64,000 nt of DNA, from NCBI RefSeq assembly GCF_021390595.1, contig NZ_JAJEJR010000004.1, positions 62,001 through 126,000 on the forward strand. The letters are read 5' to 3'. The notes beneath the pieces are model-generated. The model saw only the letters and a program-made list of their open reading frames with translations. It did not search any database and was not told where the DNA came from. Of the stretch, positions 44,495-54,060 are shown one piece after another (the first letter of the stretch is position 1; every line of letters starts with the position of its first letter). This DNA comes from Paraburkholderia sp. HP33-1. GTDB taxonomy: Bacteria; Pseudomonadota; Gammaproteobacteria; Burkholderiales; Burkholderiaceae. A program made the position numbers and the translations under genes.

Positions 44495-44517
44495 CTGACC
44501 ACTGACGGGTGCGTACC

Positions 44518-44946
44518 ATGCAACTCGTTTCCCCCGAGAAAATCGCTGCAGTCATGGGTCTCAGCCCGGTTCCGCATTCGATCGCTGAACTCGAGGCCCA
44601 GGTTGCTGAAGGCCTGCCCAAATCTGCCTTGCGAAACGGCGTCGAGCAGATCGCCCTGACCGCGGAGGCAAGGCGCGCGCTCCAGGCACGCGTCGTCCCC
44701 GAGGCAACCTACAAACGCCGGCGCGACAGGCTGACGCCTGACGAATCGGAAAAGACGGAGCGACTCGCGCGGGTCTACGCGAGCGCGGCGTACGTCTGGG
44801 ACGACCCGGCGGATGCGCGAACCTTCCTTGCGACGCCACACCCCCTGCTGGAGGGGCGCGCGCCGCTCGAGGTCGCGCTGACCGAGCTGGGCGCGCGCCG
44901 CGTTGAAGAACTGCTCTGGAAACTCTTCTATGGGCTGCCGGCCTGA
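44518..44946 (+). CDS. Xre/MbcA/ParS-type antitoxin of RES toxin
   Basis: 142 aa from ATG 44518. The N-terminal half (KIAAVMGLSPVPHSIAEL, KSALRNGVEQIALTAEARRA) is the Xre-like DNA-binding part; the C-terminal half (LTPDESEKTERLARVYASAA, DDPADARTFLATPHPLLEGR, PLEVALTELGARRVEELLWK) is the conserved MbcA/ParS toxin-binding domain (DUF2384). It overlaps the RES toxin gene by one base (TGATG). Neutralises and represses its operon. Confidence 0.93.
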   Translation: MQLVSPEKIAAVMGLSPVPHSIAELEAQVAEGLPKSALRNGVEQIALTAEARRALQARVVPEATYKRRRDRLTPDESEKTERLARVYASAAYVWDDPADARTFLATPHPLLEGRAPLEVALTELGARRVEELLWKLFYGLPA

Positions 44947-45437
44947 TGAGGATCTTCCGCATTGCCGACAGACGCCATCCGGTCTGGAGCGGCACCGGCG
45001 CCATGCTGGTCGGCGGCCGGTTCAACAACGCCGGCCGTCCTGCTATTTATGGCGCCCTCACCTTTGCGGGCGCCATGCTGGAGGTTCTGGTTCACGCGAG
45101 AATCGGCAAGGTGCCAAAGACTCATGTCTGGATCGAGGCACAGGTTCCCGATGGTGTGCCGATCGAAAGGCAGACAACGGCCACGCTCCCCGAGGGATGG
45201 GACGGACCCTCCCCTGAGATCGCGCGTGAGTTCGGCAACCGCTGGCTGGAGGAATGTCGCTCCGCGATCCTGATCGTGCCTTCGGTCGTTGCACGCGCCG
45301 AGTCCAATGCCCTGGTGAATCCCGCTCATCCGGACGCTGCGAAGATCGTCGTATCCGCACCGCAGCCCGTCGTATGGGATGACCGCCTGTTCCTTCTGCC
45401 CGTGGAAGATGACTCCGCGAAAGCAGAACGGCACTGA
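44946..45437 (+). CDS. RES-domain toxin (NAD+-degrading)
   Basis: 163 aa. MRIFRIADRRHPVWSGTGAM leads into GGRFNNAGRPAIYGALTFAG (the R of RES, with the W-x-x-G...GRWN-like block), an E in AMLEVLVHARIG and the serine in RSAILIVPSVV. Relatives cleave NAD+ by phosphorolysis or hydrolysis and cause bacteriostasis. With the preceding Xre-type antitoxin it forms a complete type II module, likely serving plasmid maintenance. Confidence 0.93.
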   Translation: MRIFRIADRRHPVWSGTGAMLVGGRFNNAGRPAIYGALTFAGAMLEVLVHARIGKVPKTHVWIEAQVPDGVPIERQTTATLPEGWDGPSPEIAREFGNRWLEECRSAILIVPSVVARAESNALVNPAHPDAAKIVVSAPQPVVWDDRLFLLPVEDDSAKAERH

Positions 45438-45683
45438 ACGTTTCCAGCACAAGATCTGCGTCGGGCACTCATGCTCACGTCGACGCACAACTCTGCGCGA
45501 GTCACGAAGGCCCTGTCAGCCGACGCAGCAAATCGCGCAGGCGGTTTCCTCCGGCAGACCCAAGATGTTCATGGGGATCTGATTGGTCAGCGCGCGCCGC
45601 ACTTCGTCGCTCAGGTTGTCGAGCATCGACGTGTCGATAGGACCGACGCTTACCGTGTCGACCCGTTTTCCTATTCGGGCGCT
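45438..45683. other. Junction region downstream of RES module
   Basis: On the minus strand a stretch encodes MLDNLSDEVRRALTNQIPMN then ILGLPEETACAICCVG, which looks like a coding remnant of unknown family. A copy of the array motif (complement CCCGTTTTCC, about 45662) also occurs here. Confidence 0.35.
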
Positions 45684-45864
45684 TTATGACCGGAACATGT
45701 TGTCCCGATGCAACTGAAGGAACGGACGCATGTCGATGAGCTCGCTGGTCGTCAATCGCATGTGAGGCGTGACGTCGAGCTGTGAGAGAGTGCCGGCCTT
45801 GAGCAGCGGGCTGATCTGGATGCGGAAGCTATCGTCGAAGGTAATCAAGCCTCTGTCGAACAGC
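45684..45864 (-). pseudogene. C-terminal remnant of an HNH-endonuclease-like protein
   Basis: Minus strand reads LFDRGLITFDDSFRIQISPL, LKAGTLSQLDVTPHM and ELIDMRPFLQLHRDNMF to TAA at 45684. It resembles the last 60 residues of predicted HNH endonucleases of Burkholderiales. It has no start of its own and abuts the H-NS stop. Confidence 0.45.
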
Positions 45865-46395
45865 CTAGCTCGCCTTCGGAGTACCTGCAGACTTCGAGGC
45901 CGCGGCGATCAGGAACTTCGTCCGATCCTTTGCGCTTGCGATCCAGGCCGGTGCGCGACCACGACCGCTCCACGTCACTCCCGTTCTGGGGTCCTGATAC
46001 ATCGGAGGCTGCGGCCCACGGACGTACTTCCCGGTCTTTGGTGTTTTCTGTGCAGTCGCTGCTGATTTCGCCGCGGTTTCCGCGATCAGAAACTTGCTGC
46101 GGTCCTTCGCTTGAGCTATCCAGGCGGGCGCACGACCGTGGCCAGACCAGGTCGCACCCGTCCTCGGGTCCGCGTATTTGGCAGCCGAGGCCGCCTGCTT
46201 CGCCGGCGAACTCACGGCGGATTTACGACCACGACGTTTGCCCAGAGATGCTTCGATGTCAGCAACGGTCAGGGAATGCTGTTCCATAAGATCCCGGATC
46301 TTCCCGATCACCCTGGTGGAATCTCTTGCCGCTAACGCTGTTGCCTGGGCCTGGAGCTTTGCGATCTTTGCCTGCACGGATTCCAGCGTTGCCAT
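45865..46395 (-). CDS. H-NS-family protein with two C-terminal DNA-binding repeats
   Basis: 176 aa, ATG 46395 with AAAGGAAAGC upstream. The N-terminal oligomerisation helix (ATLESVQAKIAKLQAQATAL) and a second helix (KIRDLMEQHSLTVADIEAS) are followed by two copies of the H-NS/Bv3F C-terminal motif: ADPRTGATWSGHGRAPAWI and QDPRTGVTWSGRGRAPAWI, each with AKDR-x-KFLI. Most family members have one. It is expected to silence AT-rich horizontally acquired DNA; two binding units may raise avidity. Confidence 0.9.
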   Translation of the reverse strand: MATLESVQAKIAKLQAQATALAARDSTRVIGKIRDLMEQHSLTVADIEASLGKRRGRKSAVSSPAKQAASAAKYADPRTGATWSGHGRAPAWIAQAKDRSKFLIAETAAKSAATAQKTPKTGKYVRGPQPPMYQDPRTGVTWSGRGRAPAWIASAKDRTKFLIAAASKSAGTPKAS

Positions 46396-46427
46396 AGGTT
46401 GCTTTCCTTTGGATAAGATGACGAGCC

Positions 46428-46698
46428 GCACTATGCCATATTGCCCAGCGAATACAACACTCCGAAAAACATCGCTTGAGAGCTAACACACGTCGGGATG
46501 CTCGACCCCAGGCTGAGGCGGATATCGGCTATTCGAGTGGCGCCCGCCAATGAGGCCCGAACTTCGCGCATGTTCAAACCGACGCATCGATCGAACAGGG
46601 AAAAGCTCTCACGCCTCGAGCGCCACGTCCGCCAGTTTCTCCTGCGTCAGTCGTTGCGTTCACCTGGAGAGGCAGTCGACGTCGAGGCGACAGACCCA
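46428..46698. other. Intergenic region between H-NS and HU terminator
   Basis: No gene seen. Short plus-strand frames lack family resemblance. Confidence 0.4.
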
Positions 46699-46703
46699 TA
46701 AAA

Positions 46704-46725
46704 AAGCCCGCGTGAAAGCGGGCTT
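46704..46725 (-). terminator. Rho-independent terminator of the HU-like gene
   Basis: AAGCCCGC, loop GTGAAA, GCGGGCTT; on the minus strand it is followed by six T residues. It begins about 20 bp after the stop of the HU-like gene. Confidence 0.85.
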
Positions 46726-46745
46726 CCGTGAATCGGACACTCTTC

Positions 46746-47165
46746 TCAGGCTGCCGCGTCCTTCAGCTTCTTCAGCGGACGTACCTTCAGACGGACGGTC
46801 GCCGGTTTGGCATCGAACCAGCGCTCTTCGCCCGTAAACGGGTCCTTGCCGAAACGCTTTTTCTTCGCCGGAACCTGCTGCACGCCAATCTTGAGCAAGC
46901 CCGAAAGGGTAAACTCGCCTGCCCCTTTCTTGTGGACGGCACCGAGGATGGTGCTTTCGAGTGCGGCGAGCACAGCCTTTGCCTGCTTCGGCTCAACCCC
47001 GGCTTGCGTAGCAACATGGCTCGCAAGCGACGCCTTGGTGAATTGCTCTTTCAAGGGCTTGAGCGTCGCGCTCGCGGCAGCCGTCTTCTTTGCCGACGCT
47101 GCATTTTTCGCTGCGGGTTTCGTTGCAGCCTTCTTTGCTGCAGAGTCTGCGGTCTTCTTTGCCAT
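46746..47165 (-). CDS. HU-like DNA-binding protein with Lys/Ala-rich N-terminal extension
   Basis: 139 aa. Residues about 1-45 are a K/A-rich histone-H1-like arm (AKKTADSAAKKAATKPAAKN). The remainder is an HU/IHF-fold domain: LKEQFTKASLASHVATQAGV, KAVLAALESTILGAVHKKGA then GEFTLSGLLKIGVQQVPAKK and a FGKDPFTGEERWFDAKPATV arm with a proline-bearing turn. It compacts and bends DNA. Such extended HU proteins are known in Burkholderiales. Located beside the H-NS gene, it is likely a plasmid-borne chromatin protein. Confidence 0.9.
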   Translation of the reverse strand: MAKKTADSAAKKAATKPAAKNAASAKKTAAASATLKPLKEQFTKASLASHVATQAGVEPKQAKAVLAALESTILGAVHKKGAGEFTLSGLLKIGVQQVPAKKKRFGKDPFTGEERWFDAKPATVRLKVRPLKKLKDAAA

Positions 47166-48199
47166 TGAATCCTCTTTCAGGGTTTAGAGAACCGCTTAAG
47201 ACGGCACACGACGCTGCGCGCTACTGTGCCGTCTTAAGCTGGGCCCTAGCGTAGCAATGGTTGTTTCGGTATGCAAGAAGTTGGGCCCTTAAAACAAGCC
47301 GCTTTGTGAATTTTTTGCCGGCAGACTTGCCTGAAGCTGACTTCAACACCCGCCTCATTCTGATGGCGCGCCCGACATTCTGGACGCGCCGCATTTCGCC
47401 ATGGACGGAGGTCATCAACACGGAACTCGCCGTGCAAAGCAGGTGATTGGGCAGCGGCACTATCCTGTCCATATCGCCAGTGCTTTCCGGCGGACCGATC
47501 GCTGTTGGTCAGGGTGGCGCGCGCCACGCGGCCGTGCGACAGGCTGCCTAGCGTAGCAAAACACCGAGTCGCGAGCAGACTGGACGGTTGCGAAGGTACA
47601 TAACGACGTGATGGCGAGATAGGTTGGACCGCAAGAACATAAGCCTGATTGACGCTGAGCGCTTCGAGCGCGCTGGATAGTAGAGGCCGTTCTTGGCGCA
47701 TTCCATCAGGGCGCGCAGCGTTGGCTGTAGACGCCGCATATAAGCCTGCAGCCAAACCCTCATCGAGCTTCACGGCGATATTACCTTGCAAGCCGGGCGG
47801 CGTTCATATAAGCGTCAAGCAGGACGACCGGACGTAGTCATTGTCGCCCCCCACTTGGAGCGTCCAGACAAGACAGGCGAAGGCAACACTAGCAGACACA
47901 ACACCGACATGGGCAAAAAGGCGGCGACCCTTGACTTCTTGAGCGTCTCAGCTTGCATTCAGGGACCTGGCGCTATAACCGTATCCTTGCCCTGCACGGT
48001 CAGATCAGTCCCACCCGACTGGTTCGATTAATATAATTAGTATTGGAGAACAACACACTGTTCTCTTTCGACGGGAATTTCGCGACAGCTAGCGATTTAG
48101 CGAGAGATCCACTGATCCGGGATAAGACCCGCGATATTCGCACGACCAGCTCCGGCCGACTGTGGACTGCCACGACTGCCGGGTTCGTCGGCACCAAGA
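47166..48199. other. Long region without recognised genes
   Basis: A 181-codon minus-strand frame (47246-47791) shows no family motif; other frames are shorter. The stretch may hold decayed insertion sequences. No hairpin or repeat stands out. Confidence 0.35.
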
Positions 48200-48535
48200 T
48201 CAGCGTCGATAGCGACGCGTGAATCGTACGTCGGCCGCGAAGTACCGTCTCAACGCGACAAACAGCCATACAGCCACGGTCGCAAACACCAGGGTCGAAA
48301 CGAACTCGAATGACTTGCTCAAGAGCCGTTGCGCGGCGAAACCGGGTATCAACGCGGCGCCGACAGCAAGGAACGCTGCCAGCCCGGTATTTCCGTATCG
48401 GATTTCAGCCTGGCATCCCACGCAGACCCGTGCACCGTACGGCACCCGATTGACGCAGTGAGGGCACGTCATCCGGGTTGTGGTCCTGAGCGGGTAAGAT
48501 CTGGTCAATTCCCGCTCTTTCATTCGGCATCGCAT
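48200..48535 (-). CDS. Zinc-ribbon membrane protein
   Basis: 111 aa from ATG 48535, with GGGAG 9 nt upstream and only 5 bp after the preceding stop; an inner ATG at 48472 is the alternative. TCPHCVNRVPYGARVCVGCQ gives a C-x2-C...C-x2-C zinc ribbon, followed by two membrane helices (GLAAFLAVGAALIPGFA, TLVFATVAVWLFVALRR). It is the last gene of the lipoprotein operon. Confidence 0.7.
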   Translation of the reverse strand: MRCRMKERELTRSYPLRTTTRMTCPHCVNRVPYGARVCVGCQAEIRYGNTGLAAFLAVGAALIPGFAAQRLLSKSFEFVSTLVFATVAVWLFVALRRYFAADVRFTRRYRR

Positions 48536-48540
48536 GGGTA

Positions 48541-49716
48541 TCAGCTCCCGGCACCGACGACCGGTACCGCTTGTGGCACGTATCGCGGCCTTGATACCAG
48601 CGGGGCGCTACGCTGATTCGTTGCCACCCGTGCATCGATGGCCGCTACGTAGCTGTCGTAGGTTGTACAAGCACCACCTTGGGTGAACATGTTGGGCTCA
48701 CCCGTCTGAAGCGGAAAGCGCGCGAAATACGGCGCGTAGTTGCCGCTCGCGCAGTCCGCTCGGGCGTACTCCCACATGATGTACTGGTGCATTTCGGCGT
48801 ATGGGGGAATGTTCGCATCGGCCGCCTCCAGCATCGCCAGCGTATAGAGTGCAGTCGTATCGAACGTCCCGCCCTGCCACTCGCCGATGTTGATCGCCGC
48901 GCCATCCGGGAGGGTGGCCGATGCTTGGCCGCTCAACTGGCTCTGCGACAGCACGTGGCCGACTACCGATGACGGCAGATCGTACTCGACGCCATAGGCT
49001 TCAATAGCGTTCAGCGCATCTGCATACGCATTCAGTGTGTCCGCCGCCGAGCCCGGCACCAGCGCGAGGTAGTCCACACCCGGTGTCCCCGTGTCCTGCG
49101 GGAGAATCGGATCCGTCATACCGATCAACGACAACACCATGCTCGCGCCGCCCGTGTAGCCGTTCACCACCGAGCCCCCCGTTGAGGTCACCTGGGCCAT
49201 GCGCTGCGAAGCGACAAGGGTCAGCGGTGTAATCACGAAGTGGCTGAAAGCCGTCGTGATGAACGGTGTCACGAGTTCCAGCGAGCCGTTGGCCTGCGTC
49301 GTGCCGTCGGACGTCGAGACGTACGTACCGCCCGTCGCCACGAAACGCACAAAGCTGGCCGTCGCATACGGCGTGTGATTCAGCGTCATGCTGAATGTGC
49401 CGTCGGCAGCGGTCGTTGCCGTGCCGATTACCGTGCCGTTCGAGCCGTCCGCGCCAAGCATGTAAGCCGTCACTGTCGAGCCTGCCGTTGCGCCACTGCT
49501 GTATACCTCTCCCGTGACCGCCATCGTCGAAGCACCGGGGGCTGGCTGATTGCTGTACGGATTCCTGGGAACGGAAGCAGCCGGCGGTGTGGCAGGGCTG
49601 CCTGTGTCAGTGCTGCCGCCGCCACTCACAGGATCAGCTGACCCGCTGGCCCCACCTCCTCCGCATCCAGCCAGAATCCCCGCAATCAAGAATGCAGAAA
49701 GCGGCGGTATTTTCAT
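48541..49716 (-). CDS. Lipoprotein with Gly/Ser/Thr-rich start
   Basis: 391 aa. Lipobox ILAG-C at residues 14-18 followed by GGGGASGSADPVSGGGS, a flexible tether. The next section (STMAVTGEVYSSGATAGSTV to TASFVRFVATGG) is a carboxypeptidase-regulatory-like beta domain; the C-terminal half is mostly helical (TLNAYADALNAIEAYGVEYD). Its ATG overlaps the preceding gene's stop (ATGA). Envelope protein of unknown role. Confidence 0.75.
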   Translation of the reverse strand: MKIPPLSAFLIAGILAGCGGGGASGSADPVSGGGSTDTGSPATPPAASVPRNPYSNQPAPGASTMAVTGEVYSSGATAGSTVTAYMLGADGSNGTVIGTATTAADGTFSMTLNHTPYATASFVRFVATGGTYVSTSDGTTQANGSLELVTPFITTAFSHFVITPLTLVASQRMAQVTSTGGSVVNGYTGGASMVLSLIGMTDPILPQDTGTPGVDYLALVPGSAADTLNAYADALNAIEAYGVEYDLPSSVVGHVLSQSQLSGQASATLPDGAAINIGEWQGGTFDTTALYTLAMLEAADANIPPYAEMHQYIMWEYARADCASGNYAPYFARFPLQTGEPNMFTQGGACTTYDSYVAAIDARVATNQRSAPLVSRPRYVPQAVPVVGAGS

Positions 49717-50057
49717 TGCTTCACCCGGTTGAGCGTCATCGTACCGGCGCCATTCATCAGCGGCAGCACGAGCGTGTCATCGGCCTCTATGTGGGTCACG
49801 ACCACCGACCGGTCGCCGACCATGAGCTTGAGCAGGCCATCCTGATAGACCCCGGGCAACGTGGCATCGGACGGTTTGGGATTCTTGTCCGTCACCAGCT
49901 CGCGCAACAGGAAACTCGGCCCGTTTCGCGTGATCTGGACTTTCTCCCCCTTGTCCGGGTTGTACCAGGTGCCGGCAAATTCGGATCCATCCGGCTTCTT
50001 CGTGCAGCCCGTCATGACGACGGCCCCGGCCACGATCAACGAGGCGATCTTTTTCAT
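49713..50057 (-). CDS. Small lipoprotein
   Basis: 114 aa from ATG 50057 (AAGGA 9 nt upstream). Lipobox VMTG-C. The mature part, ADDTLVLPLMNGAGTMTLNR and EFAGTWYNPDKGEKVQITRN, is a small beta protein. The same frame is open upstream all the way to 50687, so the start was chosen by the signal peptide and ribosome-binding site. Confidence 0.65.
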   Translation of the reverse strand: MKKIASLIVAGAVVMTGCTKKPDGSEFAGTWYNPDKGEKVQITRNGPSFLLRELVTDKNPKPSDATLPGVYQDGLLKLMVGDRSVVVTHIEADDTLVLPLMNGAGTMTLNRVKQ

Positions 50058-50687
50058 TTTTCTCATTTCCTTGTAGTCAGATACCGGGCACGTCGAAGCC
50101 GGGTAAGCCGCGCGCATATAGCCATGCCCAGTGTCGTCAGCAGCGAGCCGTGCCCTCACCGCGGGTCTCACTTCCTGCGCTCCAGGCCACGAATGTTGTC
50201 GACCAGCATCACAAGTGACCGGGCGCGGTTGCGCCTGCGCCCGGTCCGCGCCCCGCTGCACAAAAGTCGCCCCGAGCATCAGCGGCGCAAGCAGACCGCA
50301 GGTGTAACGCGGGCGTTCAAATGATCTCCCGGCGAGGCGGTTGAATCCGACGCCGTGACCGCGTGACTCGTCGTCCGGCACGCCGATGCCATACTTCAAC
50401 TCGACTCTCGACAACTTCATGTCGAGCCTGTCGAGCACGGCTGCGAAACGGCTCAGGCGCACCAGCAGCCACGCGAGTGCCGGCGTCAGTGCCACGTCAG
50501 ACATGGCTGATGCGTACGTGTCGACCACCTCTCTGTTCTTCTCAACCAACCCGTTCTTTACACCCTCCATACGAAGGAACAGATCGTACAGATCTGCCCG
50601 GCCATCGCCGTTTCCGCGGAGCTGGGCAGCAACGCTCCGACGGTCGTATTGCGCGTATTCACACAGGCACTGACTCGTCACGCTCAT
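50058..50687 (-). CDS. Hypothetical protein whose frame runs into the lipoprotein
   Basis: ATG 50687 has AAGGAGAAAACC upstream. It encodes MSVTSQCLCEYAQYDRRSVA, then LYDLFLRMEGVKNGLVEKNR and LAWLLVRLSRFAAVLDRLDM, a helical protein of unknown family, credible to about GVGFNRLAGRS (50340). Beyond that the sequence looks less protein-like, yet no stop occurs before the lipoprotein. A lost stop or frameshift around 50300 is likely. Confidence 0.45.
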
Positions 50688-50775
50688 GGTTTTCTCCTTG
50701 ATGTGTCTTGCACAAATCAATCTACAGAAGAGAACGTTGGTTTCTAGCCCTGTCGTTTCAGTCCGGCAGCCACAT

Positions 50776-51150
50776 CTACTGCGCCTGCGACGCCAACAGT
50801 TCGGATAATGTGTGGACGCCAGCCTCAGTAACGGATTGCGGGCGAGCCGGGACGAGTGCGCCCGGCTCGCGCACCTTGACGCCGTGATTCGCTTCGGATT
50901 GCTTATTGGGTGATGTTGTCGTTTGCACCACGGCCAGCGGTGCCGGGGCACCCAACCTGACAATGTCCGCAAGCGTCATCGGCCCGTACAGAGGCTCCAG
51001 CTGAGCGCCGATACCGGCCAGACGCAGGAACTCCGCATTTGCGCTGGAGGCAGTGTCAAGTCACTGGAGACGATGACAAGCCGCGTGATACGACTGAACG
51101 CGAACGCGGCCGAATGGACGATGAAGAGCGAGCCATGTTCGAGTCCTCAG
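50776..51150 (-). pseudogene. Remnant of an unknown gene, frameshifted
   Basis: RITRLVIVSSDL (about 51060-51095) and, one frame away, ASSANAEFLRLAGIGAQLEP then LYGPMTLADIVRLGAPAPLA (51045-50920) look like consecutive parts of one protein. The last open part ends EAGVHTLSELLASQAQ. Family unknown. Confidence 0.3.
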
Positions 51151-51249
51151 GCTTAAGCACAGATGAACGCGTCGCGCGGCAACCACAATTCACCACGAAA
51201 CGGAAACCCGCTTACCTGGCTGTGGACGGGAGTCGGGTCGGGGCGACAT

Positions 51250-52758
51250 TTATTCAGCGGCAACACGGCTCTCACCTGTCTCCGGTCCGGAACCGGTGAT
51301 GCAGATGCCGGCCTGGCCGGCATCTGATCCTTCCCGCACGCCGTCGCCCTCAACGACAACCAGCATGTTCTTCAGGTACGCCGCGCTCGCCTCATCACCT
51401 TCCTCGGACATGATGCGCAGGTACACAGGCGTGCGAAGCAGGGCTTCCAGTTCCGTCCTCAGCCCGAGGGTGAGTTGGCCCTTCTCCCCGAACGTCATGA
51501 ACTCGTACGGAATGCTGGTGTCCTGTGGGCGGCGCTTTCCCATTGCCCTCGCCCCAACCAAATACAGGCTGACGAAGCCATTCCGCCCGACCGCCTCGCT
51601 CATCGTGCCAAGGTGCGGCTGGAGCGCATCGAGTTCCGCGATCGCGCGCCTCTTGTGGATTTCGGTCATGTTCGACACGCTGCCGCAGTACGCGCTGATG
51701 ATCGACACGCGGGAGTGCCCCAGAAGCTGCGCCACCAGTTGAGCCGCCACGCGCGTCTCGCCACGCAGGGGGCTGTTGCCACCGCGGATTGCGCTGTGCA
51801 CGCCAGACAGGTGCTCGAACTCGTTATTGGCAATCTCGTGGCGCAGGCCGTGGAGCGTTACACCCAGATCGGCCTTCGTGAGCCCGAACTTTGTCGCGAT
51901 GTACGAAAGGCGGCGCGCATTGGTCTTGAGCGACTCACCCGGCCAGCCGAGGAAGCCGTCATGGTCCCGCACGACCGCCTGAAGCTGTCGCAGTACGTCG
52001 AGCTTTTCCGGCGTATCGAGCGGGAGCACCCGATACCGCCCCCCCTTTGTGCCTTTCCTGATGGGAAGCCCCGAGCCGCTCGCCGCGATCGCCGCCGTCA
52101 GTTCGTCGCGCGAGACCTTCACATCTCTGAATGCGACGATGTTTGTTGTGCTGCCCACCACCACCGTCGCATGCGGACGAAGACAAACCATCTCGAGACG
52201 ACGCAGCCCCCATGTGCGGCCCGCAAGCAGCATGAGCCACGCGCGCTCGTCAAACCGCCGGACTTGTGCGAGTTTCTCATCGACGTCCACACCGTTTGCC
52301 GACCAGCTTTTGTCCGTCTGCGCCGAGAGCGTGCGCCTGACCTGCGTCGGGACTTTGACGTACTGGGCTGACGGGCCGATCAGCCCGGGCTTGCCGATCC
52401 AGCAGCAAAAGATGCGAAACGTCGTGATCCGGTTCTGTATCGTCGACGCAGCCTTGCGCTCCTCGAGCCACCTGTTCACCAGTGCCTGCATGTGCTTCTG
52501 CCGGAAGCTTGTAATCGTGTCGAACCGATATCCAAGGATGCGCAGTTCGCGGAAGGCCTGAAAGAGGATGTCGCCACGCGCCTTGAGCGTGAGGTCCGAC
52601 GCACGGCGATCGCCGCGAACCGTGCGCATGTTCTCCCGCTGCCTGAGAAGGTCCGCCAGTTGCTGTTTCCAGTTCCCCCGCGAAAAAATCGCCTGCCCGT
52701 TATTAGTACGCATACCCGATGCTTTTCTGACTGCGCCAAAAAATCTAGTCATTCCCAC
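51250..52758 (-). CDS. Tyrosine recombinase with long C-terminal extension
   Basis: 502 aa. A core-binding domain (about 30-130: KHMQALVNRWLEERKAASTI, TTFRIFCCWIGKPGLIG) precedes the catalytic domain: Arg I in WGLRRLEMVC, LHGLRHEIANNEFE (HxxRH), LLGHSRVSIISAYCGS with His III and the tyrosine. About 130 residues follow the tyrosine (MGKRRPQDTSIPYEFMTFGE, RIMSEEGDEASAAYLKNMLV), an uncommon extension. Complete, probably active. It resembles integrases of plasmid-borne islands. Confidence 0.88.
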   Translation of the reverse strand: MGMTRFFGAVRKASGMRTNNGQAIFSRGNWKQQLADLLRQRENMRTVRGDRRASDLTLKARGDILFQAFRELRILGYRFDTITSFRQKHMQALVNRWLEERKAASTIQNRITTFRIFCCWIGKPGLIGPSAQYVKVPTQVRRTLSAQTDKSWSANGVDVDEKLAQVRRFDERAWLMLLAGRTWGLRRLEMVCLRPHATVVVGSTTNIVAFRDVKVSRDELTAAIAASGSGLPIRKGTKGGRYRVLPLDTPEKLDVLRQLQAVVRDHDGFLGWPGESLKTNARRLSYIATKFGLTKADLGVTLHGLRHEIANNEFEHLSGVHSAIRGGNSPLRGETRVAAQLVAQLLGHSRVSIISAYCGSVSNMTEIHKRRAIAELDALQPHLGTMSEAVGRNGFVSLYLVGARAMGKRRPQDTSIPYEFMTFGEKGQLTLGLRTELEALLRTPVYLRIMSEEGDEASAAYLKNMLVVVEGDGVREGSDAGQAGICITGSGPETGESRVAAE

Positions 52759-54060
52759 ACTCCTTTGCCGGATGTCGTCTAGCTGCCTCGTGCACCTTGC
52801 GTGCGCAGGAGCATGCCGCTTTTACCACCGGTCTCATCCCCGCAGGAGTCTGCGCACAGGCGCGCCCTTCCCGCCGGGCTCGAGACCGGACCATTGCTTC
52901 GCTTCCTGCGGGGTGGTTCTTGTCGCCTTCCGGAGCGACGGGGGATGCCAATGCCTGTACGTTAGAAATTTCTGGGGCCGGACAACCGATCCCTCGGCCG
53001 TCCGGACGCGCTTTCGCACCATCCCTGCCTGGATACAGGCGGGGAGCCTTCGTCGCGGTCTTTTGAGGTGCGACCTCCTCGTGACTCGCGATTCGCGCCC
53101 TGAGCATTTCGCGGGCGAGTCGGTTTCCTCGCTTTCCTTCTCTTGCAGCCACCGAACCCGTGACGGGATTCGAGCAAGTTGCCAGATACCCGGGCCATTC
53201 TCGACACGCCTGTTCTTGCGGTCGAAAACGGACAGGTCAGCTTCCATGCGTTCGCACGAAGCCGCGTCCAGCGGAAATAGGATGATCGGAATGACAAAAA
53301 GCGCTTGCGCTTCGCGCCAGTGGATTGCGCCCGTGCAGGATCGGGCAGCTGGCGAAGTGCTCCGGACGGAGCCATCACACAAGTCGGGTCAGTGGTGTAC
53401 ACCGAGACCGTCTTGCGAAAAACTCGCGCCGCACGCTTCCTTCGGAAGTGTGAGCGGCAAGAGCTTTGGGTGTGCCAGAAGCTTCCAGTGCTGATGCAAA
53501 CGCTGACCGCACGCTCGATGCGCGACAATTGCCGGACCAACCCGGCGCTCTTCGCGCAGGAATCCTTCGTGGGATCAGTGCTTGAGTCGAGATGAAAAAC
53601 GCTCTGGCGGACAATGCCCGGCGGCGGTGACTTCGCGTGCCGTGCAAATCCGCGAGGGACTCACGAGTTGAATTTTGCCCGTGAGATCCTCATCGGATTT
53701 CGGGCGAGGCGGATGCCTCGACAGTCCTGCTTCGTGGACGCGATACCGTCCGGTTGTGTCGCTGAGGAACGTCGTTGGCTAGATGCGGCCCAGCTGCCGA
53801 TCAACACAACGCGTGGTGTGGTCGATGGTTGGGAGGTTAGAGACATACACGCTTCCTGTCAAGAACAGGACCGGTTATCCATACTCCTCACTATTGCAAA
53901 ATCGCCTAAAAGCACTAGCGCTTATGAACCTCACGCGCATGGCTAGACACTCCCTTTACAACCGCTTTTGCAAATCGGTCAAAAAATACGGGGGCTGGCA
54001 CTCCTGATCTCGTCGATCACAACTCCAACATAGCGGACGACCGTTGAAAGGGTGGCCAGC
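52759..54060. other. Long region without recognised genes
   Basis: Several antiparallel frames of 60-300 codons overlap one another and none shows a family motif. The composition is GC-rich. It could contain the attachment region of the integrase. Confidence 0.35.

Noticed and set aside
47246..47791. 181-codon minus-strand frame
   Set aside because: Open mainly because of GC-rich composition; overlapping frames of similar length, no domain and no credible start.
52568..53494. 308-codon plus-strand frame and antisense partners
   Set aside because: Begins inside the integrase gene on the opposite strand, and no segment resembles a protein family.
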